From Brotaphodocola catenula (GTDB lineage: Bacteria; Bacillota; Clostridia; Lachnospirales; Lachnospiraceae): a DNA stretch of 64,000 bases. Each line of letters begins with the position of its first letter. Position 1 is the stretch's first letter. Shown one piece after another: positions 52,458-64,000 of this stretch. The translations under genes and the position numbers were made by a program. Under the pieces are notes generated by a model that searched no databases, was not told the origin of the DNA, and saw only the letters and a program-made list of their open reading frames with translations. The stretch is taken from the NCBI GenBank assembly GCA_020686985.1, contig JAJEPU010000003.1, positions 62,001 through 126,000 on the forward strand, read 5' to 3'.

Positions 52458-52500
52458 TAAGAACACTTAGCAAGGAATTTCGAGCTTAGTGTTCTTAATT
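52455..52500. other. Long palindrome at the uvrA transcription start
   Basis: Seventeen-base arms (52455-52471 and 52484-52500) with a single mismatch around a 12-nt loop AAGGAATTTCGA. The left arm overlaps the -10. Not followed by a T-run on the plus strand. It may be a 5'-UTR stabiliser, an operator or a minus-strand terminator. Confidence 0.6.
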
Positions 52501-52596
52501 GTATAGGCGCAAAAGAAAAAGCGACCGGGGCGCGATGAGCGTCCGATTTCACAGAAAGAACCGTGGTGACTTGCATAACAGAAAGGTCTTTGAGCG

Positions 52597-55428
52597 ATGG
52601 CAAAACAATATATCAAGATACGAGGTGCGAATGAGCACAATTTAAAAAATATTTCTCTCGACATTCCGAGAAATGAGCTTGTGGTTCTCACAGGACTGAG
52701 CGGATCGGGAAAGTCGTCTCTGGCATTTGATACGATCTATGCGGAGGGACAGCGACGTTATATGGAATCTCTGTCGTCTTACGCACGCCAGTTCCTTGGA
52801 CAGATGGAGAAGCCGGATGTCGAGAGCATTGAGGGACTTTCCCCGGCGATCTCGATTGATCAGAAGTCGACGAACCGCAACCCGAGATCGACAGTCGGAA
52901 CGGTCACGGAGATCTACGATTATATGCGTCTTCTGTATGCGCGAATCGGTATCCCGCATTGCCCGAAGTGTGGAAGGGAGATCCGGCGTCAGACAGTCGA
53001 TCAGATGGTCGATCAGATCATGGCACTGCCGGAGCGGACGAAGCTCCAGCTTCTCGCCCCGGTTGTCCGTGGACGAAAGGGTGAGCACGTTAAACTGCTC
53101 GATCAGGCGCGCAAGAGCGGTTATGTGAGAGTGCGGATTGATGGCAGTCTCTATGATCTGTCCGAGGAGATTCACTTGGAGAAGAACATCAAGCATACGA
53201 TTGAGATTGTCGTCGATCGTCTCGTTGTGAAAGATGGCATTGAGAAGCGTCTGGCAGACTCGATTGAGACGGTGATGGGACTTTCAGATGGATTAATGAC
53301 AGTCGATGTGATCGGAGGAGAGCCGATTCAGTTCAGCACGAGCTTTGCGTGCCCGGACTGTGGAATCAGCATTGAGGAGGTAGAACCTCGCAGTTTCTCG
53401 TTCAATAATCCGTTCGGAGCATGCCCGGACTGCTTTGGTCTCGGATATAAGATGGAGTTTGATGAGGAGCTGATGATTCCGGATAAGTCTCTGAGCATCT
53501 CCCAGGGGGCAATCACGGTCATGGGCTGGCAGTCCTGTTCGGAGAAGGGCAGCTTCACTCATGCGATTCTCGAGGCACTGGCAAGTGAGTATCATTTTGA
53601 TCTCGAAACCCCGTTTGAGGACTATCCGAAGGAGGTCCACGATATTCTGATTCACGGAACGAATGGTCATGAGGTCAAGGTTCATTACAAGGGACAGCGA
53701 GGAGAGGGTGTCTATCCAATTGCGTTTGAGGGACTGATCAGGAATGTGGAGAGGCGGTACCGCGAGACGTTTTCAGAGACTTCAAAGGCGGAGTATGAGA
53801 CATTTATGAGAATCACTCCGTGTAAGCTCTGTAAGGGACAGCGTCTGAAGGCGAGCTCGCTTGCAGTGACCGTCGGTGGCATTAACATCTACGAGGCAAC
53901 GGAGATGTCGATTGCGAAATATCGGGATTTCCTTGAGACATTGACTCTGACTCCGATGCAGGAATCGATCGGAGCACAGATTTTAAAGGAGATCAAGGCG
54001 CGTCTGGATTTCCTGTTGAATGTCGGACTGGAGTACCTTTCCCTGTCGCGTGCAACTGGAACTCTGTCAGGAGGAGAGGCGCAGAGAATCCGTCTTGCGA
54101 CTCAGATCGGATCGGGTCTTGTCGGGGTGGCGTATATTCTCGATGAGCCGAGTATTGGACTTCACCAGAGAGATAATGACAAACTGCTTGCGACGCTGAT
54201 CCGCCTGCGTGATCTTGGCAACTCGGTTCTCGTTGTCGAGCATGACGAGGATACGATGAGACAGGCAGACTGCATTGTCGATATCGGTCCGGGGGCCGGA
54301 GAGCATGGCGGAGAGGTTGTCGCGGTCGGCACGGCGGAGGAGATCATGAAGTGTGAGCGGTCGGTGACCGGTGCCTATCTGAGTGGTCGAATCCGGATTC
54401 CGGTTCCGTCAGAGCGCAGAAAGCCGACAGGATTTCTGACCGTACGCGGGGCGAGCGAGAATAACTTAAAGAATATCGATGTAAATTTTCCGCTTGGCGT
54501 GATGACTTGTGTGACCGGAGTTTCCGGATCAGGAAAGAGCTCTCTTGTCAATGAGATTCTTTACAAGGCGCTGGCGCGTAAGCTGAACCGCGCGCGGACG
54601 ATTCCGGGCAAGTTTAGGAAGCTTGAAGGCATTGAACAGTTGGATAAGGTGATCGACATCGATCAGTCCCCGATCGGGAGAACTCCGCGGTCGAATCCGG
54701 CGACATACACCGGTGTGTTTGATATGATCCGCGATCTGTTTGCCTCGACCCCGGATGCGAAGGCGAAGGGATACAATAAGGGACGATTCAGTTTCAACGT
54801 CAAGGGTGGACGATGCGAGGCATGTAGCGGAGATGGAATCATCAAGATTGAGATGCATTTTCTTCCCGATGTCTATGTTCCGTGCGAGGTTTGCGGAGGG
54901 AAGCGTTACAATCGAGAGACACTTGATGTGAAGTACAAGGGAAAGAGCATTTACGATGTGCTGAACATGACGGTTGAGGAAGCGATGAAGTTCTTCGAGA
55001 ATGTGCCGTCGATTTACCGCAAGATTGCGACGCTCAATGATGTTGGACTTTCCTACATCCGTTTGGGACAGCCGTCGACCCAGCTCTCAGGCGGAGAGGC
55101 ACAGCGAATCAAGCTGGCGACAGAACTGAGCCGAAGAGGAACCGGAAAGACGATCTACATTCTGGATGAGCCGACAACAGGACTTCACTTTGCAGATGTT
55201 CACAAGCTCGTCGAGATCCTGCGAAGACTCTCGGATGGTGGCAATACGGTTGTTGTCATTGAGCATAATCTCGATGTGATCAAGTGTGCCGATTATCTGA
55301 TCGATATCGGTCCGGAGGGCGGAGATCGCGGAGGTACGGTGATCGCCCAGGGAACTCCGGAGGAGGTTGCAGAGAATCCAGATTCTTATACCGGACAGTA
55401 TGTGAAGAAATATCTGGCAAATGATTAA
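52597..55428 (+). CDS. uvrA: UvrABC system protein A (excinuclease ABC subunit A)
   Basis: Damage-recognition ATPase of nucleotide excision repair, 943 aa, full length. It shows the tandem ABC plan: [20 protein letters not shown] (first Walker A, seen in part), CPKCGREI and CPDCGISI zinc-binding pairs, first signature [17 protein letters not shown], the second Walker [12 protein letters not shown], the zinc module [10 protein letters not shown]...CEVCGG, and the second signature [12 protein letters not shown] with DEPTTGLHF. Controlled by the LexA box upstream. uvrB is not adjacent. Confidence 0.99.
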   Translation: MAKQYIKIRGANEHNLKNISLDIPRNELVVLTGLSGSGKSSLAFDTIYAEGQRRYMESLSSYARQFLGQMEKPDVESIEGLSPAISIDQKSTNRNPRSTVGTVTEIYDYMRLLYARIGIPHCPKCGREIRRQTVDQMVDQIMALPERTKLQLLAPVVRGRKGEHVKLLDQARKSGYVRVRIDGSLYDLSEEIHLEKNIKHTIEIVVDRLVVKDGIEKRLADSIETVMGLSDGLMTVDVIGGEPIQFSTSFACPDCGISIEEVEPRSFSFNNPFGACPDCFGLGYKMEFDEELMIPDKSLSISQGAITVMGWQSCSEKGSFTHAILEALASEYHFDLETPFEDYPKEVHDILIHGTNGHEVKVHYKGQRGEGVYPIAFEGLIRNVERRYRETFSETSKAEYETFMRITPCKLCKGQRLKASSLAVTVGGINIYEATEMSIAKYRDFLETLTLTPMQESIGAQILKEIKARLDFLLNVGLEYLSLSRATGTLSGGEAQRIRLATQIGSGLVGVAYILDEPSIGLHQRDNDKLLATLIRLRDLGNSVLVVEHDEDTMRQADCIVDIGPGAGEHGGEVVAVGTAEEIMKCERSVTGAYLSGRIRIPVPSERRKPTGFLTVRGASENNLKNIDVNFPLGVMTCVTGVSGSGKSSLVNEILYKALARKLNRARTIPGKFRKLEGIEQLDKVIDIDQSPIGRTPRSNPATYTGVFDMIRDLFASTPDAKAKGYNKGRFSFNVKGGRCEACSGDGIIKIEMHFLPDVYVPCEVCGGKRYNRETLDVKYKGKSIYDVLNMTVEEAMKFFENVPSIYRKIATLNDVGLSYIRLGQPSTQLSGGEAQRIKLATELSRRGTGKTIYILDEPTTGLHFADVHKLVEILRRLSDGGNTVVVIEHNLDVIKCADYLIDIGPEGGDRGGTVIAQGTPEEVAENPDSYTGQYVKKYLAND

Positions 55429-55448
55429 GAAGGATCAAATAAAAAATA

Positions 55449-55486
55449 AAAATCCCATTGCCGAAGACAATTTTCAATGGATTTTT
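55449..55486 (+). terminator. Terminator after uvrA
   Basis: AAATCCCATTG pairs with CAATGGATTTTT (one mismatch) around an A-rich loop; the T-run is in the 3' arm. Preceding A-run makes it possibly bidirectional. Confidence 0.8.
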
Positions 55487-55549
55487 GCTCGTGACGGTGA
55501 AGGCACTGAACTGTTACAAATATTTAGATAGATACAGGAGGAGGCTAAG

Positions 55550-56200
55550 ATGCTGAAGGCAGTGATTTTTGATATGGATGGAGTCATCATTGACAGCGAG
55601 ATCGAGTATCTCAAGAGAGATCTGGAGTTTGCCAAGAAAAAGAATCCAGATGTGAAGATGGAAGATCTTCTCGGCATGGTGGGATCTTCGAGAGAAGATG
55701 CATGGCAGTGTATGGTGAAGGCAATCAAGAGTGACAAGACGTGGCAGGAAGTTCGAGATGAGTGTTATGCGAGCAGAACGAATTTTCCTGAGATGGATTA
55801 CCGTGAGATCTTCCGTCCGGAGATCCCGGGAATTCTGCGATCTCTTCAGCAGATGGGGTTTCGTCTTGCGCTTGCATCGAGTACACGCAAGGAATTGATT
55901 TTGCGGGTGCTTGAGGAGAATGGGATTCGCGATTACTTTGAGGTTGTTGTCAGCGGTGCTCAGTTTAAGCGGAGCAAGCCGGACCCGGAGATCTATCACT
56001 ATACGGCAGAACAGCTTGGACTCTCTGAGAAAGAGTGTCTTGCGGTCGAGGACTCGACATTTGGAGTCACGGCTGCCTATCGCGCCGGTATGCCGGTGAC
56101 GGCTCTGATCGATGAGCGTTTTGGCTTTGATCAGTCCCTGGCGGGATGGAGAATGCATAAATTAGAAGAGGTTTTGGAGATTGCAGAGAGCCTGCGCTAA
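55550..56200 (+). CDS. HAD-family phosphatase/phosphoglucomutase-like hydrolase
   Basis: 216-aa HAD subfamily IA protein. Motif I FDMDGVIIDSE (nucleophile Asp near residue 8, acid Asp near 10), motif II LASST, motif III KPDPEIY and motif IV AVEDSTFGVTAA are intact, with an alpha-helical cap between motif I and II (residues 17-80). Relatives include beta-phosphoglucomutase and sugar-phosphate phosphatases; the substrate cannot be told. AGGAGGCTAAG precedes the ATG. Confidence 0.9.
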   Translation: MLKAVIFDMDGVIIDSEIEYLKRDLEFAKKKNPDVKMEDLLGMVGSSREDAWQCMVKAIKSDKTWQEVRDECYASRTNFPEMDYREIFRPEIPGILRSLQQMGFRLALASSTRKELILRVLEENGIRDYFEVVVSGAQFKRSKPDPEIYHYTAEQLGLSEKECLAVEDSTFGVTAAYRAGMPVTALIDERFGFDQSLAGWRMHKLEEVLEIAESLR

Positions 56201-56286
56201 ACGTTAAACGTCGGAATGTAATGGTTTGTTTTGTATGGTGCCGTAACCAGCGGGTTCTTTGAAATTCTGAAAAATTTAAAAAATAC

Positions 56287-56315
56287 TTGCAAAATAGGAA
56301 CAATTCGTGTATGAT
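56287..56315 (+). promoter_or_regulatory. Promoter of tRNA-Arg
   Basis: TTGCAA (56287-56292), 17 bp, TATGAT (56310-56315), 9 bp before the mature tRNA end. Confidence 0.75.
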
Positions 56316-56324
56316 AAAGGAGAT

Positions 56325-56396
56325 GCGTCTGTAGCTCAGTGGATAGAGCAGTGGCCTCCGGAGCCGCGTGCGTAGGTTCGATTCCTATCAGACGCA
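56325..56396 (+). tRNA. tRNA-Arg (anticodon CCG)
   Basis: 72 nt folding as a cloverleaf: acceptor GCGTCTG/CAGACGC, D-arm GCTC/GAGC, anticodon stem GTGGC/GCCGC with loop CTCCGGA (anticodon CCG, codon CGG), 4-nt variable loop, T-arm GTAGG/CCTAT with TTCGATT, discriminator A. CCA is not encoded. Confidence 0.97.
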
Positions 56397-56411
56397 TTTT
56401 CTTTTTGCTGA

Positions 56412-56455
56412 AGAGCCCTATTGAGAGCCGGTGTGCCGAGAATAGGGCTCTTTTT
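56412..56455 (+). terminator. Terminator of tRNA-Arg
   Basis: AGAGCCCTATT pairs perfectly with AATAGGGCTCT, followed by TTTTT. Confidence 0.92.
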
Positions 56456-56559
56456 CTTGCTTTTTGAAACGCATTTTGCTATGATAAGATGCGGATTGTC
56501 GGGATAAAAATCGGGCATCCAAAATTTTATTGTCCGGAATCTGAGGCAGACTGGAGGAA

Positions 56560-57603
56560 ATGACATTTAATATGGGACTTAATGATAAGAAAAAAAGCAG
56601 TTTTGAGCTGAGCAAAGATCAGAAAAAGATGTTGCCGGCGGTATTGATTCCGCTTGCAGTGATTGTGCTGATTATGTTTATCGTGCTTTCAGACAAAAAA
56701 CAGGCAGAGCCGGTCTCTGCACGGTCGGAAACTGCGGTGGAGAGCGTGGAAGACGGAGCAGGCACGGACGATCAGGCAGAGGATTCTGATGGCGAGGGAG
56801 AATCCACAGCAGATGAAGGAGAGAGTGCAGACGATCAGGAGAGCGCGGCTGAGGGGGAAGACGGTGAGACCGAGGCGCAGAATTTTGAAACCGAGGATCT
56901 GAAAAAAGATTCCGTTCCGGAGATTCTCAGCCTGATGAAGACATATTTTCAGGCGCGTGCGAATGCGGATGCTTCCGCACTGAATCAGGTCTATGGTGGC
57001 AGTGAGAAGGAAGAATGGCAACTTCAGAAAGAAGCCTCAAAACTGCGCAGTAATTCCAAGTATGTGCAGGGATTTGAAAATGTGACGACCTATGTGGCGG
57101 ATGGACCGGAGAGCGACACCTGGCTGGTGTATGCCGTGGCAGATATCCGTTTCAATTCCGTGAAGATGACTGCTCCGATGATCATGTGGTGTTGTGTCCA
57201 GAAGGATTCTGAGGGGAATTACCACATTCTGAAAGATGATGCGATCTCAGATGAGATGCAGAAGCTTGTGGATACAGAAAATCATTCAGAGGGAGTGCGC
57301 CGTCTGGCATCGAGTGTCAATACAAAGCTCAAGGATGCGATTGAGTCAGATGAAGATCTTAAGACCGTTTATGGTGTCTTGAGAGACGGATCTCCGGTTT
57401 ATGAAGGCAGTGAAAATCAGCAGAGTGTAGTTGTTGAGTCGGATAATCAGAGTACAGAGTCCTCCGAGAGTGGTGCAGATGCCGCGGGAGATTCTGCCGG
57501 TGATGCAACGACCACAACAGATTCCGCTGCGAATTCTTCGGAGACGAGCGGTGCGGACAGTGCATCCGGCGAGGGAAGTGCAGAGAGTGGTTCTGCGCAG
57601 TAA
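56560..57603 (+). CDS. Membrane-anchored acidic protein of unknown function
   Basis: 347 aa. A short Lys-rich cytoplasmic N-terminus and one transmembrane helix (about residues 27-44, AVLIPLAVIVLIMFIVL) are followed by an acidic Glu/Asp/Ser-rich linker (50-110). A folded domain (about 120-280) with PEILSLMKTYFQARANADASAL, WLVYAVADIRFNSVKM and CVQKDSEGNYHIL resembles NTF2-like folds. A Ser/Ala/Thr-rich tail ends it. I do not recognise a named family. Two ATGs (56560, 56572) fit GGAGG differently. Two 27-nt hairpin elements follow directly. Confidence 0.75.
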   Translation: MTFNMGLNDKKKSSFELSKDQKKMLPAVLIPLAVIVLIMFIVLSDKKQAEPVSARSETAVESVEDGAGTDDQAEDSDGEGESTADEGESADDQESAAEGEDGETEAQNFETEDLKKDSVPEILSLMKTYFQARANADASALNQVYGGSEKEEWQLQKEASKLRSNSKYVQGFENVTTYVADGPESDTWLVYAVADIRFNSVKMTAPMIMWCCVQKDSEGNYHILKDDAISDEMQKLVDTENHSEGVRRLASSVNTKLKDAIESDEDLKTVYGVLRDGSPVYEGSENQQSVVVESDNQSTESSESGADAAGDSAGDATTTTDSAANSSETSGADSASGEGSAESGSAQ

Positions 57604-57611
57604 AGTTGCAT

Positions 57612-57638
57612 CCAAATCTCCGCGAGCGTCAATTTGAA
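57612..57638 (+). repeat. Dispersed 27-nt hairpin element, copy 4
   Basis: Arms CAAAT and ATTTG pair around a loop containing CGCGAGCGT. Compared with copy 2 the middle G-C pair is A-T, a compensatory change. It starts 9 nt after the stop of the acidic membrane protein. Confidence 0.6.
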
Positions 57639-57645
57639 TCATACG

Positions 57646-57672
57646 CCGAGTCTTTTAGAACGTTGATTGGAA
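57646..57672 (+). repeat. Dispersed 27-nt hairpin element, copy 5 (degenerate)
   Basis: Begins 34 bp after the start of copy 4. Arms CCGAGTC and GATTGGA retain partial pairing; the loop reads TTTTAGAACGTT. The most diverged copy. Confidence 0.5.
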
Positions 57673-57792
57673 CGATAAATCAAGAAAACGAGAGAAACTG
57701 GAAATAAGAACTAGAAATGTCAAGAAATGATAGATTTAAGAAATAAAGAATGAATGGAAAGTGTGACGAGAGAAATGGAAATGAAACAGGCA

Positions 57793-58818
57793 ATGAATGT
57801 AACCGATTATAATTTTGATCTTCCGCAGGAGCTGATTGCTCAGGATCCGCTTGAGGATCGTTCTTCCTCCCGGCTTCTGGTTCTGAACAAGGAGACCGGT
57901 GAGATGGAGCACCGCGTTTTCCGCGATATTGTGGAATATCTTCACCCGGGTGATTGTCTTGTCATCAATGATACGAAGGTGATTCCGGCGCGTCTGCTTG
58001 GCGTGAAGGAGGACACAGGTGCTCATGTGGAGGTTCTTCTCTTAAAGAGAAGAGAGAATGATATTTGGGAGACGCTTGTAAAGCCGGGAAAGAAGTGCCG
58101 TCCAGGTGCTGTTTTGAGCTTTGGAGATGGTCTGTTAAAGGGAACGGTTCTCGATGTCGTTGATGAGGGAAACCGTCTGATTCAGTTCTCCTATGAGGGA
58201 ATTTTTGAGCAGATTCTTGATCAGCTCGGTCAGATGCCTCTTCCGCCGTACATCACCCATCAGCTCAAGGACAAGAACCGTTATCAGACTGTCTATGCGG
58301 TTCATGAGGGATCAGCAGCGGCTCCGACAGCAGGACTTCATTTCACGAAAGAGTTGTTAAAGCAGATCGAGGATATGGGAGTCAAGATTGCACATGTCAC
58401 GCTTCATGTTGGTCTTGGAACGTTTCGTCCGGTAAAGGTGGACAACATTCTCGATCACCATATGCATTCCGAGTTTTACATGGTGGAGGAATCTGAGGCA
58501 AAAAAGATCAATGACACGAAGGCAGAGGGCGGACGCGTGATCTGTGTTGGAACGACGAGCTGTCGAACAATCGAGTCTGCGACGGATGAGAATGGTATTT
58601 TGAAAGCGGGAAGCGGTTGGACGGAGATTTTTATCTACCCGGGATACAAATTCAAGATTCTGGATTGTCTGATCACGAACTTCCATCTTCCGGAGTCCAC
58701 TCTGGTGATGCTGGTATCTGCACTGGCAGGCAGAGAGAATATTCTCAATGCTTACCAGGAGGCAATCAAGGAGCGTTATCGTTTCTTCAGCTTTGGCGAT
58801 GCGATGTTTATCAAATAA
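57793..58818 (+). CDS. queA: S-adenosylmethionine:tRNA ribosyltransferase-isomerase (QueA)
   Basis: Adds the epoxycyclopentane precursor in queuosine synthesis of tRNA. About 341 aa. Motifs: [24 protein letters not shown] (seen in part as [10 protein letters not shown]), [48 protein letters not shown], and C-terminal [20 protein letters not shown] at 57793 matches the usual QueA N-terminus; several in-frame ATGs upstream (57754, 57775, 57781) are possible. No tgt or queG gene is adjacent in the window. Confidence 0.95.
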   Translation: MNVTDYNFDLPQELIAQDPLEDRSSSRLLVLNKETGEMEHRVFRDIVEYLHPGDCLVINDTKVIPARLLGVKEDTGAHVEVLLLKRRENDIWETLVKPGKKCRPGAVLSFGDGLLKGTVLDVVDEGNRLIQFSYEGIFEQILDQLGQMPLPPYITHQLKDKNRYQTVYAVHEGSAAAPTAGLHFTKELLKQIEDMGVKIAHVTLHVGLGTFRPVKVDNILDHHMHSEFYMVEESEAKKINDTKAEGGRVICVGTTSCRTIESATDENGILKAGSGWTEIFIYPGYKFKILDCLITNFHLPESTLVMLVSALAGRENILNAYQEAIKERYRFFSFGDAMFIK

Positions 58819-58896
58819 GATTGTTTATCAAACAAGTGTTGCTGTTTGCGCGAGGCGAGAACAGTAACGAGTAATCGAACGATGGGGAAGGAAAAC

Positions 58897-59664
58897 ATGG
58901 AAGAAATCCGTTTAAATAAGTATCTGAGTGAGCAGGGAATCTGTTCGAGACGAGAGGCGGATCGTCTGATTGAGGCAGGAAAGGTTACGATTGACGGGCG
59001 CAAGGCGCAGACCGGAGAGAAAGTGACCGGTCACGAGAAGATTTTCTGTGATGGAAAACCGGTCGGAAGAGCTTCCGGTGGAAAGAAGGCAAAGCCGGTT
59101 CTTCTGGTTGTCAACAAGCCGAGAGGGATTGTGTGCACGACTTCGGACAAGGATCGTGCGCCGAATGTAATTGAGCTGGTGCATTATCCATCCCGTGTCT
59201 ATTCGGTCGGACGACTGGACAAGGATTCGGAGGGACTTCTGCTTCTGACAAATCAGGGTGAGCTTGCCAATGAGATCATGCATGCGGGAAATCTGCATGA
59301 GAAAGAGTATCTGGTGACGGTGGATCAGCCGTTTAACTCAGCCTTTTTAAAGAAGATGCGCGAAGGCGTGGAGTTAAAGGAACTTGGAGTCACGACGAGA
59401 CCGTGCCGGGTGGAGTCCGTTGGACCGAAGACGTTTCGGATTATTCTGACACAGGGACTCAATCGCCAGATTCGTCGGATGTGTGAGGAACTTGGCTATC
59501 ATGTTGTAACACTCAAGCGAGTGCGTATTATGAACATCCTTCTGGGCAAATTAAACACAGGAGATTATCGCCGTGCAACGCCGAAGGAGATGAAAGAACT
59601 TGAGCGTGCACTTGAGCAGGCAAGGGAACTTCGCGAAGGGCAGGACGAGGAGATGACCGAGTAG
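58897..59664 (+). CDS. RsuA/RluB/RluF-family pseudouridine synthase
   Basis: 255 aa. An N-terminal S4 RNA-binding domain (EIRLNKYLSEQGICSRREADRLIEAGKVTIDG, seen in part) precedes a catalytic domain with NKPRGIVCTTSD, the active-site block SVGRLDKDSEGLLLLTNQGEL (catalytic Asp in RLDKDSEG) and GLNRQIRRMCEELG. The pattern is closest to RluF/RluB-type 23S rRNA synthases. ATG at 58897 follows GGAAGGAAAAC; ATG at 58882 and an upstream TTG at 58846 are alternatives. Confidence 0.92.
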   Translation: MEEIRLNKYLSEQGICSRREADRLIEAGKVTIDGRKAQTGEKVTGHEKIFCDGKPVGRASGGKKAKPVLLVVNKPRGIVCTTSDKDRAPNVIELVHYPSRVYSVGRLDKDSEGLLLLTNQGELANEIMHAGNLHEKEYLVTVDQPFNSAFLKKMREGVELKELGVTTRPCRVESVGPKTFRIILTQGLNRQIRRMCEELGYHVVTLKRVRIMNILLGKLNTGDYRRATPKEMKELERALEQARELREGQDEEMTE

Positions 59665-59825
59665 GGCAGATCCGTGAGTGATTGGTGGTTTGTAGGCAGA
59701 ATCCTTGCTTTATCGTCAGCATCATTCGAGCAGAGCGGAGGTCTGGAATGTGTTGCGAATGTTGCGAAATCGGTTTGAGATATTTTGTGTGAAAACGGAG
59801 AAGAGGGAGAAGACGGGAGCGGAAT

Positions 59826-64000
<4,175 letters not shown>

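Overview
The window is a stretch of chromosome from a spore-forming, anaerobic Firmicute, most likely a gut-type Lachnospiraceae (Clostridia). The indications are the sporulation genes (spoIIGA-sigE-spoIIP, a pdaA-type deacetylase, a SpoVB-like flippase), many lipoprotein-dependent ABC importers, choline-binding-type cell-wall repeats, pectin and beta-galactoside enzymes, a T-box leader and a Gram-positive LexA box. No transposase, phage gene, plasmid gene or CRISPR array is visible. Genes are dense and mostly on the + strand.

Layout. 1-6.2 kb: spoIIGA (cut by the left edge), sigE, spoIIP, lepA, hemW. 6.2-6.42 kb: a non-coding, strongly folded segment. 6.4-10 kb: a DAACS symporter and a CyuA-type cysteine desulfidase with a divergent LysR regulator. 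10.2-18.7 kb: a pectin locus with GH105, a CUT1 sugar ABC transporter with an unknown 108-aa gene inside it, GH28 and a LacI regulator. 18.8-23.2 kb: a small cell-wall-repeat protein, the flippase, a GHL10 protein and apt. 23.2-27.6 kb: a T-box leader with specifier UGG (Trp) ahead of an iron-containing dehydrogenase and a TrpXYZ-like ABC importer. 27.8-33.9 kb: a PhnD/C/E/E-type importer, a cytosolic 5'-nucleotidase and uridine kinase. 33.9-40.6 kb: PdaA, a D,D-carboxypeptidase, a Cys/His-rich protein, a phosphoesterase and a siroheme reductase. 40.8-45.5 kb: scpA, scpB, dut, a TPR membrane protein and hflX. 45.5-50 kb: a polar amino-acid ABC importer and an AbgB-like peptidase. 50-64 kb: ftsH, uvrA (LexA-controlled), a HAD phosphatase, tRNA-Arg(CCG), a membrane-anchored acidic protein, queA, an RsuA/RluF pseudouridine synthase, ligA and lacZ (cut by the right edge).

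How the genes work together. The pectin locus imports oligosaccharides and cuts them with GH28 and GH105 under LacI and possibly CcpA control. The Trp T-box operon couples a GldA/HcxA-like oxidoreductase to a predicted tryptophan importer, which suggests salvage of a tryptophan-related 2-hydroxy or 2-oxo acid. LysR probably controls cysteine breakdown from an inverted repeat about 65 bp upstream of the cyuA start.

The most unusual signals are non-coding: a 27-nt hairpin element found five times just after stop codons with a conserved loop and one covarying pair, the folded block at 6.19-6.41 kb, structured leaders ahead of phnD, scpA, uvrA and an amino-acid permease, and a 4 x 16-bp tandem repeat before dut. 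Nothing was searched against databases; all names rest on motifs and recall of families.
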